In this document: positions 8,913-16,816 of the stretch, one piece after another | Numbering within the stretch: the first letter of the stretch is position 1 | How the letters are laid out: each line of letters starts with the position of its first letter | Assembly: GCF_016881005.1 (NCBI RefSeq) | Contig: NZ_JACOPV010000002.1 | Coordinates: forward strand, 248,001-312,000 | Length of the DNA: 64,000 nt | Reading direction: 5' to 3' | Origin: Pseudomonas arcuscaelestis | GTDB lineage: Bacteria > Pseudomonadota > Gammaproteobacteria > Pseudomonadales > Pseudomonadaceae | The notes under the pieces: model-generated | What the model was told of the DNA's origin: nothing | Databases searched by the model: none | The model's input: only the letters and a program-made list of their open reading frames with translations | Translations under genes and position numbers: made by a program

Positions 8913-10064
8913 TCAAAGCCGCTCGATAATGCTGACGTTGGCCTGGCCGCCGCCTTCGCACATGGTTTGCAGGCCATAGCGCCCGCCCGTACGCTCCAGC
9001 GCGTGCAACAAGGTCGTCATCAAGCGGGCACCGGTAGCGCCCAGCGGGTGGCCAAGGGCAATCGCGCCACCGTTGATGTTGGTGGTGGCCGGGTTGTAGT
9101 CGAGTTCCTTGGACCAGGCCATGACCACCGAGGCAAAGGCTTCGTTGATCTCCACCAGGTCGATATCGGCCATGCGCATGCCGGCTTTTTTCAGCGCCGC
9201 TCGAGTGGCCGCAATGGGTGCGGTCAGGTGCCAGATCGGGTCATCGCCAAGCACCGACAGGTGATGAATACGCGCCCTGGGGGTCAAGTTGTAGCGCTTG
9301 AGCGCCGCTTCCGAGACCACCAGCAAGGCCGCCGAGGCATCGCAGGTCTGACTGGAAACGGCAGCGGTGATCGAGGCAAACTCGGCGCTCACTGGCTCCA
9401 GGCCGGCCATTTTCTCCAGGCTGCTGACCCGCGGCGTTTCGTCGTGGGTCAAGCCTTCGCAGGCAACGATCTCCCGGGAGAAATAGCCCGCCTCTGTCGC
9501 GGCCAGGGCGCGGCGATGGCTTTCCAGGGCGAACACTTCCATGTCCGCGCGGCTGAGCTGCCAGTGATCGGCGATCCGCTGGGCGGCATAGAACTGGTTG
9601 ACCGGTTGATTGCCAAAGCGCGCCTGCCAGCCCTTGCTGCCGGAAAACGGGTCGCTGAAGCCCAGCGCTTGACCCGCGATCATCGCCGACGAAATCGGGA
9701 TCTGGGTCATGGTCTGCACGCCGCCCACCGCCACCACATCCTGCATGCCGCTCATCACCGCCTGGGCGGCAAAGTGCAGCGCCTGCTGCGACGAGCCGCA
9801 CTGACGGTCAACGGTGGTGCCAGGTACATTCAGCGGCAAGCCTGCGGCCAGCCAACTGGTGCGGGCAATATCACCGGCTTGCGAGCCGATGGTATCGACG
9901 CAGCCGAAGATCACATCGTCATAGTCTTCGGCAGGAATGGCATTGCGCTCGACCAGCGCGCTCAACACGTGGGCGCCAAGGTCGATGGCATGTACATGGG
10001 CCAGGCTGCCCTTGCGCTTGCCCGTTGGGCTGCGCAGGGCGTCGACTATATAAGCTTGGGGCAT
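8913..10064 (-). CDS. fadA6: FadA6-like thiolase of steroid C/D-ring degradation
   Basis: A 383-residue thiolase that matches FadA6 (Rv3556c) over its length, notably GCVDTIGSQAGDIARTSWLA (50s-70s), TVDRQCGSSQQ with the acyl-enzyme Cys89, ISSAMIAG, SSLEKMAGL, GGAIALGHPLGATGA, and the C-terminal MCEGGGxANVxIIERL. FadA6 is the CoA thiolase that works with IpdAB to give MOODA-CoA and acetyl-CoA from the opened ring. It is 33 bp upstream of the SDR and only 3 bp downstream of the 352-residue acyl-CoA dehydrogenase gene, indicating one operon. GAGG about 6-8 nt upstream supports the ATG start. Confidence 0.9.
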   Translation of the reverse strand: MPQAYIVDALRSPTGKRKGSLAHVHAIDLGAHVLSALVERNAIPAEDYDDVIFGCVDTIGSQAGDIARTSWLAAGLPLNVPGTTVDRQCGSSQQALHFAAQAVMSGMQDVVAVGGVQTMTQIPISSAMIAGQALGFSDPFSGSKGWQARFGNQPVNQFYAAQRIADHWQLSRADMEVFALESHRRALAATEAGYFSREIVACEGLTHDETPRVSSLEKMAGLEPVSAEFASITAAVSSQTCDASAALLVVSEAALKRYNLTPRARIHHLSVLGDDPIWHLTAPIAATRAALKKAGMRMADIDLVEINEAFASVVMAWSKELDYNPATTNINGGAIALGHPLGATGARLMTTLLHALERTGGRYGLQTMCEGGGQANVSIIERL

Positions 10065-10067
10065 GGC

Positions 10068-11126
10068 TCAATCCTCGAAGGTGGCGCCCGGCCCAAGCCG
10101 GGCTTCGTCGCTGAGCACATAAGCAGCGACGCGGGATTTATGGGTGGCGCGGTCACCCCAGGAGGGGTCCAGCGACCAGGCACGCTTCATGAACATCTGC
10201 AGGTCGACTTCCCAGGTGTATCCCATGGCGCCGTGCACCTGAATGCCATGGCGAGCTGCCAACCAGCTGGCATCGCAGCAGGCCAGCTTGGCTTGCGAGA
10301 CATACACGTCGGCGCCGCGCTCACCCTTGGCCAGGGCGTGGGCGGCGCGATACAGCACCGGTTTGGCGAACTCGATCTTGCTGGCGATATCGGCCAAGTG
10401 GTGCTTGACCGCCTGGAAGCTGCCGATCGGCTTGCCGAACTGCTTGCGCTGGGCGACGTAATCCACCGACAGGTCGAGAATCCGCTGGGCCAGGCCCAGC
10501 AGTTGACCGGCAACGGACAAAGCGCCGCGGTTGAGGGTTTCGGCCCACAGTGCGCGGCCTTGTTCACCGTCGAGCAACAAGGTTTCGCCACTGGGCTGCC
10601 AGCTCACCTGACCCAGGCGCCGCGACGAATCGATGCTGGCATTGGCCTGCACGTCCACTTGCGAGCGTGGCACGGCGTGCACTTCGTCGCCGTGGGCCAG
10701 GATCAGCCACTCGGCCAGCGGTGCATCGGGCACCAATGGGTTGATCGGGTGGCCGATCGCCAGGCGCACGCTGCCATTGGCAATGCGTGGCAGCAGGCTG
10801 GCCTTGACCGGGCTGTCGTCCGGCAAGCCGTTGAGCAGGCCGGTAGCCACGTAGGCGGTGTCGGCCAGCGAATCGGGAATCGCGTAGTAGCCCAGCTCCT
10901 GCGTCATCAGCGACCAGGCAATGTCGTCCATGCCCAGGCCGCCGAACTGCTCGGGCACCGACAAGGCGGTAAGGCCCTGTTCGGCGATCTTGGCGCGCAG
11001 CTCTGCCGAGCGACCGACATCGGTTTCCCAGATTTCACGGAGCATTTCCGGCGCCGCTTCGGTCATCAGGAAGCGGCTGATGGCTTCACGAAACGTGAGC
11101 TGGTCATCGCTAAAAGTAAAGTCCAT
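10068..11126 (-). CDS. Acyl-CoA dehydrogenase family subunit (steroid type)
   Basis: A 352-residue acyl-CoA dehydrogenase-fold protein, shorter than the usual 380-390. The FAD/CoA-side motif QRKQFGKPIGSFQAVKHHLAD (about 245-265) is present, but the C-terminal segment lacks the family's YxGTxEIQR motif, ending instead in a DPSWGDRATHKSR stretch. This pattern is common in the less conserved chain of the alpha2-beta2 dehydrogenases that act on steroid-derived CoA esters. Its stop is 3 bp before fadA6 and its start is 9 bp after the 386-residue dehydrogenase gene, so a heteromeric pair is likely (inference). TAGGAG precedes the ATG. Confidence 0.85.
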   Translation of the reverse strand: MDFTFSDDQLTFREAISRFLMTEAAPEMLREIWETDVGRSAELRAKIAEQGLTALSVPEQFGGLGMDDIAWSLMTQELGYYAIPDSLADTAYVATGLLNGLPDDSPVKASLLPRIANGSVRLAIGHPINPLVPDAPLAEWLILAHGDEVHAVPRSQVDVQANASIDSSRRLGQVSWQPSGETLLLDGEQGRALWAETLNRGALSVAGQLLGLAQRILDLSVDYVAQRKQFGKPIGSFQAVKHHLADIASKIEFAKPVLYRAAHALAKGERGADVYVSQAKLACCDASWLAARHGIQVHGAMGYTWEVDLQMFMKRAWSLDPSWGDRATHKSRVAAYVLSDEARLGPGATFED

Positions 11127-11135
11127 GGCCGGCTC

Positions 11136-12296
11136 CTATTTCGGCAGGCCGAGCATGCGCTCGGCAATGATGTTGCGCTGGATTTCGTTGGTGCCGGCGT
11201 AAATCGGCCCGGCCTGGGCGAACAGGAAGCCGTCGAGCCAGGCGCCACCCAGCGCTTGCGGGGCGCTGCCGAGCAACTCGCCGTGGGCACCGAGAATGCG
11301 CATGGCGGTGTCATGCATCTTCAGGTCGAGTTCCGACCAGATGATCTTGTTGATACTCGACTCGGCGCCGATCTGCGCGCCACGGCTGAGGCGGCCGACG
11401 GTGTGATAGGACGACAATGCGTAGCCTTCGGCGCCAAGCCAGGCCTCGACCACCGCCTCACGAATGCTCGGATCGCGGTCGGCGATCTGCTGGTGCGCCT
11501 TGTACAGTTGCACCAGCTTGCGGGCCGTGGCCTGAAAACGGGCAGGCGAACGCAACAGCAAACCGCGCTCGAAACCTGCGGTGGCCATTGCTACGTGCCA
11601 ACCCTGCCCTTCGGCACCGATGCAGTTTTCCGCCGGCACCCGCACATCGTCGAAGAACACTTCAGCGAAGGTGTTCTTGCCGTTGAGTGCGCGGATCGGG
11701 CGAATGGTCACCCCTGGCGTATCGAGGGGCACCATCAGGAACGACAAGCCGTTGTGTCGCGTTGACCCGGGGTCGCTGCGAAACAGACCAAACAACCAAT
11801 CGGCGTACAGCGCGCGGCTGGACCAGGTTTTCTGCCCGTTGAGCACATAGTGGTCGCCATCACGGGTGGCCTTGCTGGTAATCGCAGCCATGTCCGAGCC
11901 TGCGTTCGGCTCCGACCAACCCTGGGCCCACATGTCGACACTGGAAGCCATGCGCGGCAAGAAGCGCTTCTTTTGCGCCTCGGTGCCGAACTCCATCAGG
12001 GTCGGCCCGAGCAGCAACTGGCCATTCTGGTTGACGCGCATCGGCGCATCGGCCCCGTAGTACTCTTCTTCAAAAATCAGCCACTCGATCAGGTCGCAAC
12101 CTCGGCCGCCGTACTCCTTGGGCCACATGACCATCGACAGGCGCTGCTCGAACAGCTTCGCCTCCCAGGCACGGTGCTGCTCGAAACCTTCACGGGTGTC
12201 GTAGTTCGCCAGCGGTTCGGTCGGTTGATTGGCCGCCAACCATTCACGCACTTCCTCGCGGAAGGCCTTTTGTTTCGGGGTATATGCGAGTTCCAT
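11136..12296 (-). CDS. fadE30: FadE30-like acyl-CoA dehydrogenase
   Basis: A 386-residue acyl-CoA dehydrogenase with all three domains: the mid-region WSEPNAGSDMA and NGQKTWSS FAD-binding motifs (about 130-165), and the C-terminal YAGTNEIQRNIIAERMLGLPK-type end. The usual catalytic Glu of the YEGT position is Ala, so the base may be the Glu of GFERGLLL in helix G, as in isovaleryl-CoA-type enzymes (inference). It resembles Rv3560c FadE30, which dehydrogenates the propionyl side chain of HIP-CoA. It is preceded by echA20 (9 bp) and followed by the shorter dehydrogenase chain. GAGAGG precedes the ATG. Confidence 0.85.
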   Translation of the reverse strand: MELAYTPKQKAFREEVREWLAANQPTEPLANYDTREGFEQHRAWEAKLFEQRLSMVMWPKEYGGRGCDLIEWLIFEEEYYGADAPMRVNQNGQLLLGPTLMEFGTEAQKKRFLPRMASSVDMWAQGWSEPNAGSDMAAITSKATRDGDHYVLNGQKTWSSRALYADWLFGLFRSDPGSTRHNGLSFLMVPLDTPGVTIRPIRALNGKNTFAEVFFDDVRVPAENCIGAEGQGWHVAMATAGFERGLLLRSPARFQATARKLVQLYKAHQQIADRDPSIREAVVEAWLGAEGYALSSYHTVGRLSRGAQIGAESSINKIIWSELDLKMHDTAMRILGAHGELLGSAPQALGGAWLDGFLFAQAGPIYAGTNEIQRNIIAERMLGLPK

Positions 12297-12305
12297 GGCT
12301 GCCTC

Positions 12306-13058
12306 TCAGAACTTGGCGTCGCGTTTTTCGACGAAGGCGCGGCGGGTTTCGGCAGAATCGGGGCTGGTGTAGGCCTGCAAGGTGAAACCCTGTTCCCAGC
12401 GGTATTTGTCTTCCAGGTTGCCGTCTTCGATACCGTTGAGGGCTTCCTTGGCCAGGCGAATCATTGCCGGGCTCTTGGCGGCGATCTTGGCGGCGATCTC
12501 CAACGCGGTCTCGCGCAGTTGCTCCTTGACGACCACACGTTCGATAAAGCCGTACTGCGCAGCCTCGGCGGCGCCGATCTTGTCGCCGGTAAAGAACAGG
12601 TAGCGAACCTTCTGCACCGGGAACAGCCGTTGCAGGTGTGCACCGCCGCCCATGGCGCCGCGATCGACTTCCGGCAAGGCGAAGGTGGCGCATTCAGAGG
12701 CCACGACAATGTCGGCAGCGCCGGTAATACCGATGCCACCGCCCAGGACAAAGCCATGCACGGCAACGATCACCGGCACCGGCGAGCGGTGTACGGCCTT
12801 GAACGCGGCGTAGTTGCCGGCGTTGACCGCAATGATCCGCTCCGGGTGGGCGTCCAGTTCCTTGATATCGACCCCGGCACAAAAACCACGGCCTTCGGCG
12901 CGGATGACGATCACCCGCACTTCGGGGTTGGCGCCCAGGGCTTCCACTTGCAGGGCCAAGTCCATCCATTCCTGGCTATCCAGGGCATTGACCGGCGGTT
13001 TAGCGAGCACCAGTTCAGCAATGCCCGCGTCGATCTGTGTAGTAAATGCTTGACTCAC
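12306..13058 (-). CDS. echA20: EchA20-like steroid ring-opening crotonase
   Basis: A 250-residue crotonase-superfamily protein matching EchA20 (Rv3550): shared segments include KPPVNAL, VIRAEGRGFCAGVDIKEL (oxyanion-hole glycine in the last part), PVIVAVHGFVLGGGIG, VVASECATFALPEVDRGAMGG and the C-terminal YRWEQGFTLQ. EchA20 is the hydrolase that opens the five-membered ring D in C/D-ring catabolism. I choose the GTG at 13058 because GGAGAA lies 8 nt before it and the family N terminus starts there; a TTG 15 bp upstream would put the ribosome site inside the gene. It is 48 bp after ipdC and 9 bp before fadE30. Confidence 0.9.
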   Translation of the reverse strand: MSQAFTTQIDAGIAELVLAKPPVNALDSQEWMDLALQVEALGANPEVRVIVIRAEGRGFCAGVDIKELDAHPERIIAVNAGNYAAFKAVHRSPVPVIVAVHGFVLGGGIGITGAADIVVASECATFALPEVDRGAMGGGAHLQRLFPVQKVRYLFFTGDKIGAAEAAQYGFIERVVVKEQLRETALEIAAKIAAKSPAMIRLAKEALNGIEDGNLEDKYRWEQGFTLQAYTSPDSAETRRAFVEKRDAKF

Positions 13059-13106
13059 GATGGTCTTCTCCAATGCTCAGCGGGCGTGTTCAGTACGCGT
13101 TGGTCT

Positions 13107-14207
13107 TCAGCTTTCCTGCACCTGTGCAGGCTGCTGCTCGCGGTGGCGAGCGGTTAAGGCATCCAGGCAGCGCTCGGCCTGCTCGGCAATTTCCTCGATC
13201 ACTTGCTGGCAACTTTTAAGCTCGGCGATGGCTGCAGCCACCTGGCCACTGGGCAAGATGCCCTCGTCCGGTACGCCATCGATCATCGAGCGCTGCAGCA
13301 ATACCGGCTGATTGGCTGCCATGACCGTTTGCGACAGGGTTCCGGGGTCTTCCTTGAGGGCCTGGCGCAGCACCGCGAACAAATGGCCGAGGCTCATGCC
13401 GGTTTGCTGTTTCCATTTCCATGCGCTTCGCAGGGCAATTCGCAGGCGCCCGAAGGCGCTGGCCTGTTCCAGGCGATTGATGAACGGGTTTTCGATCATG
13501 CGGTGGCGCATGCCGTCGACGGCGGTGCTCACCCGTACCAACTGCGGGTCGTTGACCTTGAGGTAGTGCACCAGGGTGGCCGAGGGTGTCGGAGATTCGC
13601 GGGTCATCAAGAAGCGCGTGCCCATGGCGATGCCCGCAGCGCCGGCCGCCAGCGCGCCGGCCAGGCCGCGGCCGGTGGAATAACCGCCGGCGGCAATCAC
13701 CGGCACCGACACGGCGTCCAGCACCTGCGGCAACAAAATCGAGCTGGGTACACCACCGGTATGCCCTCCGCCCTCACCGCCCTGAATGGTGATCATGTCG
13801 GCGCCCAGCTCCACCGCCTTGAGGGCGTGCTTGAGGGCTCCGACGGTAGGAATGCACAGCACCCCGGCGGCCTTGAAACGGGCAATCGTCTGTTTGTCCG
13901 GACCACGGCCATAACTGACCGCACGCAGGCGGTAGCGGATTGCGAGGTCAACGCACTGCCCGGCGTTTTCCTGGAACATGTGAAAGTTCAGGCCGAAGTT
14001 GCTGCCACCGGTGGCGGCAATGACCTTGTTGATCTCACCTTCCAGCGCGTCGGCGGCAATGGTTGCCCCGGCCAGAAAGCCGAAACCACCCGCCCGCGTC
14101 GTGGCAATCACCAGGTTGGCGTCGGCGACCCAGCCCATGGCGGTCTGCACAATGGGGTAGCGACAACCCAGGGCTTCAGTCAGCGCTGTATTCATCCAGC
14201 GGCTCAT
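13107..14207 (-). CDS. ipdC: IpdC-like NMO-family flavin reductase
   Basis: A 366-residue TIM-barrel flavoprotein of the nitronate monooxygenase/2-nitropropane dioxygenase family. Seen are the N-terminal YPIVQTAMGWVADANLVIATTRAGGFGFL segment, QGGEGGGHTGG (about 141-151) and the FMN phosphate site AAGGYSTGRG followed by GAAGIAMGTRFL. Its neighbours identify it as IpdC, which with IpdF and EchA20 converts 5-OH-HIC-CoA to COCHEA-CoA; true nitronate monooxygenase activity is not expected. The start overlaps the preceding crotonase stop by 4 bp (ATGA), implying coupled translation. The C-terminal 60 residues are helical and charged. Confidence 0.9.
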   Translation of the reverse strand: MSRWMNTALTEALGCRYPIVQTAMGWVADANLVIATTRAGGFGFLAGATIAADALEGEINKVIAATGGSNFGLNFHMFQENAGQCVDLAIRYRLRAVSYGRGPDKQTIARFKAAGVLCIPTVGALKHALKAVELGADMITIQGGEGGGHTGGVPSSILLPQVLDAVSVPVIAAGGYSTGRGLAGALAAGAAGIAMGTRFLMTRESPTPSATLVHYLKVNDPQLVRVSTAVDGMRHRMIENPFINRLEQASAFGRLRIALRSAWKWKQQTGMSLGHLFAVLRQALKEDPGTLSQTVMAANQPVLLQRSMIDGVPDEGILPSGQVAAAIAELKSCQQVIEEIAEQAERCLDALTARHREQQPAQVQES

Positions 14208-15121
14208 GCCTGCTCACCACTGGCGGCGACTTTGTTGGCCTTGGCCATGGCCTTGGCATCGAAACCGCCGAGCTTGTCGCCCGACAGCAATTCGTTGTGC
14301 GCATGGGCAAAGTGGTGCCAGGCAAATGCAGCATCCATCGCTGTGCGCTTGCCCTGCAGGTCTTCAACATGGTTGATCGCCTGCTTGGTCAGGGCCAGCC
14401 CCATGCGGGGCTGGCGCGCGATGTTGGCCGCAAGCGCATAGGTTGCCTGCTCCAGCTCATCGCGCGGCAGCACTCGATTGACCATGCCCATCTGGTAGGC
14501 ACGCTCGGCACTCATGCGGTCGCCGGTAAAGAGAAACTCCTTGGCGATACGCGGGTTCAGTTCATAGGGGTGGGCAAAATACTCCACCCCCGGAATACCC
14601 ATGCGCACCACCGGGTCCTGGAAAAACGCATCATCGCTGGCCACGATCAAGTCACAGACCCAGGCCAGCATCAGGCCGCCGGCCACGCATGCACCGTGGA
14701 CCATGGCAATGGTCGGCTTGGGCAACTCGCGCCAGCGCCGGCACATGCCCAGGTACACTTCCTGCTCCCGGGCATACAGTTGCTCAGCGCCCGGTTTGTT
14801 GGTGTGGTCCCACCACAAATGGGCGCGCTCGAACGGTTTGTTGATGTCCCGACCCGGAGTACCAATGTCGTGGCCGGCAGAAAAGTGCTTGCCTGCCCCG
14901 CGCAAGACGATGACTTTAACCGCGTCATCGTCGACGGCCTGGCGCAACGCGGCATCCAGCGCATAGGTCATCTGCGAGTTCTGCGCGTTGTTGAAGCTTG
15001 CCCGGTTCATGGTCAGGGTGGCGATACCCTCTGCTGCGCTGTACAACACCGGCTCCTGCGTTTCGTACACCGAGTGATCTTCACGCTGGACGAACTCATT
15101 GTCTGGGCTGTTCATGCTCAT
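14204..15121 (-). CDS. Crotonase-family enoyl-CoA hydratase/isomerase
   Basis: A 305-residue crotonase, longer than typical 255-residue hydratases. The oxyanion-hole pieces are clear (KHFSAGHDIG and ACVAGGLMLAW), but an insertion of about 30 residues (RDINKPFERAHLWWDH region) follows the first and a 35-residue tail follows the last helix. It is not the EchA20 orthologue, which is at 12306-13058, so it is a second crotonase within the ipdC-ipdB interval with a role I cannot name. The frame is open 25 codons further into ipdB; the ATG at 15121 (AAGG 8 nt upstream) or at 15115 (GGGG 8 nt upstream) is the likely start, 10 bp after the ipdB stop. Confidence 0.83.
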   Translation of the reverse strand: MSMNSPDNEFVQREDHSVYETQEPVLYSAAEGIATLTMNRASFNNAQNSQMTYALDAALRQAVDDDAVKVIVLRGAGKHFSAGHDIGTPGRDINKPFERAHLWWDHTNKPGAEQLYAREQEVYLGMCRRWRELPKPTIAMVHGACVAGGLMLAWVCDLIVASDDAFFQDPVVRMGIPGVEYFAHPYELNPRIAKEFLFTGDRMSAERAYQMGMVNRVLPRDELEQATYALAANIARQPRMGLALTKQAINHVEDLQGKRTAMDAAFAWHHFAHAHNELLSGDKLGGFDAKAMAKANKVAASGEQA

Positions 15122-15131
15122 GTCCCCTGCC

Positions 15132-15929
15132 TTACGCCTGGCGAATGCCGGCTGGGTTGCCCTTGATTGCCGAGCTGCGGTAATCGTGGGGATCAAGTCG
15201 GCGGATAATTGCCAACTGCTCGGGCGTCGGGTGCGCGGTTTCCTTGAGCGACGGGTACTTGAGCAGCGGGAAGCCGGTGCTTTCCTGCACCTGCTCGAAA
15301 CTCACTCCGGGGTGCAGGCTGCGCACCTGGACCGCACGCTCCGGGCCATCGAAGTCCATCACACAGAGGTCGGTGACGATCAAGCGAATGTCCATCAGGT
15401 CGCGACGTACCCCTTGTGGCCAACGGTCGGCCTTGAAACCAACCCCGGAGACCATGTCCACTTCGCCGCTGACAAACACGCGAGGGTTATGGTTGGGCAC
15501 GAAGAACGAGTTGATGTGGTTGATGCTGTTGCCGGGCAAGCCACGCACACCGAGCATGGCGGCCTTGGGCTTGTGGTAGTCACCCACGCAAGAGAGGTTG
15601 CTCTGGCCCCAGCGGTCGATCTGGGTTGGCCCGATCATGGCGTGGCGACGGCCACCCCAGACACACTCGAACACGCGCTCGAAGTTCAACGAACCGGAAT
15701 ACTTGGGCACGTAGTCGCCACGCGGCCCCAACGGAATCGGCTCTTCGACCAGGTAGGCTTCGCTGTCGGTCATCAACAAGTGCGGACTGTGGCTGAGCTT
15801 GGCCAGGCTCGCGCCCAGGCGCGGGATAACCCCCAGGCCCGAGGCGATCAATTCACCGTTGCCGCGCCAGGCTTCGCTGGCGGCGACGATCATCAGTTCA
15901 GCGAGGGTAAACTCACAGGTAGTCGACAT
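15132..15929 (-). CDS. ipdB: IpdB, beta subunit of COCHEA-CoA hydrolase
   Basis: A 265-residue protein with the class I CoA-transferase beta fold (ELMIVAASEAWRGNGELIASGLGVIPRLGASLAKLSHSP start), here in the IpdAB branch. IpdAB looks like a CoA transferase but is a hydrolase that opens the last steroid ring. Conserved pieces include TDSEAYLVEEPIPLGPRG, FECVWGGRRHAMIGPTQIDRWGQSN and MLGVRGLPGNSINHINSFFVPNHNPRVF. It starts 11 bp after ipdA with GGAGG about 7 nt upstream, and is followed by the crotonase gene at 10 bp. Confidence 0.9.
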   Translation of the reverse strand: MSTTCEFTLAELMIVAASEAWRGNGELIASGLGVIPRLGASLAKLSHSPHLLMTDSEAYLVEEPIPLGPRGDYVPKYSGSLNFERVFECVWGGRRHAMIGPTQIDRWGQSNLSCVGDYHKPKAAMLGVRGLPGNSINHINSFFVPNHNPRVFVSGEVDMVSGVGFKADRWPQGVRRDLMDIRLIVTDLCVMDFDGPERAVQVRSLHPGVSFEQVQESTGFPLLKYPSLKETAHPTPEQLAIIRRLDPHDYRSSAIKGNPAGIRQA

Positions 15930-15940
15930 TTTCGTCCTCC

Positions 15941-16816
15941 TCAGAACACTGGCAGGGCCAGGGAGCCCATGCGTTCGGCACCGCCGTTTTTATCCTGGTA
16001 AGCCAGTTCCCCAGCCACCACGTATGCTTCTACATAGGCTTGCCAGCCGCCCTCCTCACCCGCACTGGCGGCGTAGTGCTTGAGGTGGCTGAGATCCCAG
16101 CCGTACTCAGGTTGGCAAGCCGTTGGATGGGCGCCGAAGGGGGCATGGATAACGCCGCTGACCAGGTAACGTTCAAAGGTGTTGCAGCGAGCCTGCTCAG
16201 CCGTCAGTTCCAGGCGCTCGTGCAGTTGCTCGCAAGACACGAAGCACTGCTGGGCAGCGCGGGCGAACAGATGGTCGAAGTACGGATCCGGGCCGGTCAC
16301 CAGGGTGTTGCCCAGACGGTCGGCTACGTTGACATGAACAAACGCCACATCGAGGTTCAACGCCGGCATGGCCAGCAGCACTTCACCATCGTCATAGGGC
16401 GACGCAATGGTTTTTAGCGCCGGGTTGAGCCGCGTCACATCAGTGGCCAGGCCGCAGCGGGTGGGCAGAAACGGCAGGCGCATGGCCGCCGCCCGCAGGC
16501 CCCACTGGAACATGCCTTCATCCACCTCCAGCAATTCCAGGCCACCGGCTTCGCGCGCCTTGCGGTAGTAGGGTTCCAAAGGGATGGCATCGAGGGTGGC
16601 AAAACCGAACACCAGCTTCTTGACCTTGCCCGCCGCGCACAACATGCCCACTTCCGGGCCACCATAGGCGACAACGGTAAGGTCCTTGACCGGCGAACGC
16701 AGAATCTCGCGGACCACCGCCATCGGCTTGCGCCGTGGCCCCCAACCGCCGAAACCGATGGTCATGCCATCGCGCAGTTGCGCGACCGCATCGGCCGCTG
16801 TCATTTGCTTGTTCAT
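15941..16816 (-). CDS. ipdA: IpdA, alpha subunit of COCHEA-CoA hydrolase
   Basis: A 291-residue class I CoA-transferase-fold protein. The N terminus (TAADAVAQLRDGMTIGFGGWGPRRKPMA, about 6-33) contains the glycine-rich loop of the family, and LELLEVDEGMFQWGL (93-106) contains the acidic residues at the position where IpdA has its essential glutamate. With IpdB it forms the heteromeric hydrolase that cleaves COCHEA-CoA, the step before FadA6. Its ATG overlaps the stop of the upstream dioxygenase gene by 4 bp, so ipdA is translationally coupled to a ring A enzyme, an arrangement unlike actinobacteria where the two belong to different regulons. Confidence 0.9.
   Translation of the reverse strand: MNKQMTAADAVAQLRDGMTIGFGGWGPRRKPMAVVREILRSPVKDLTVVAYGGPEVGMLCAAGKVKKLVFGFATLDAIPLEPYYRKAREAGGLELLEVDEGMFQWGLRAAAMRLPFLPTRCGLATDVTRLNPALKTIASPYDDGEVLLAMPALNLDVAFVHVNVADRLGNTLVTGPDPYFDHLFARAAQQCFVSCEQLHERLELTAEQARCNTFERYLVSGVIHAPFGAHPTACQPEYGWDLSHLKHYAASAGEEGGWQAYVEAYVVAGELAYQDKNGGAERMGSLALPVF

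Noticed and set aside
7857..11765. A 1302-codon open frame on the plus strand
   Set aside because: It runs antisense to well-supported SDR, thiolase and dehydrogenase genes; high G+C codon bias opens the opposite strand. The minus-strand proteins have complete family motifs.
13107..14207. True nitronate monooxygenase
   Set aside because: Family membership fits, but the flanking ipdAB, echA20 and fadA6 genes identify it as IpdC.
11850..14441. Long plus-strand open frames opposite echA20 and ipdC
   Set aside because: Same antisense effect; no recognisable protein features or ribosome sites.
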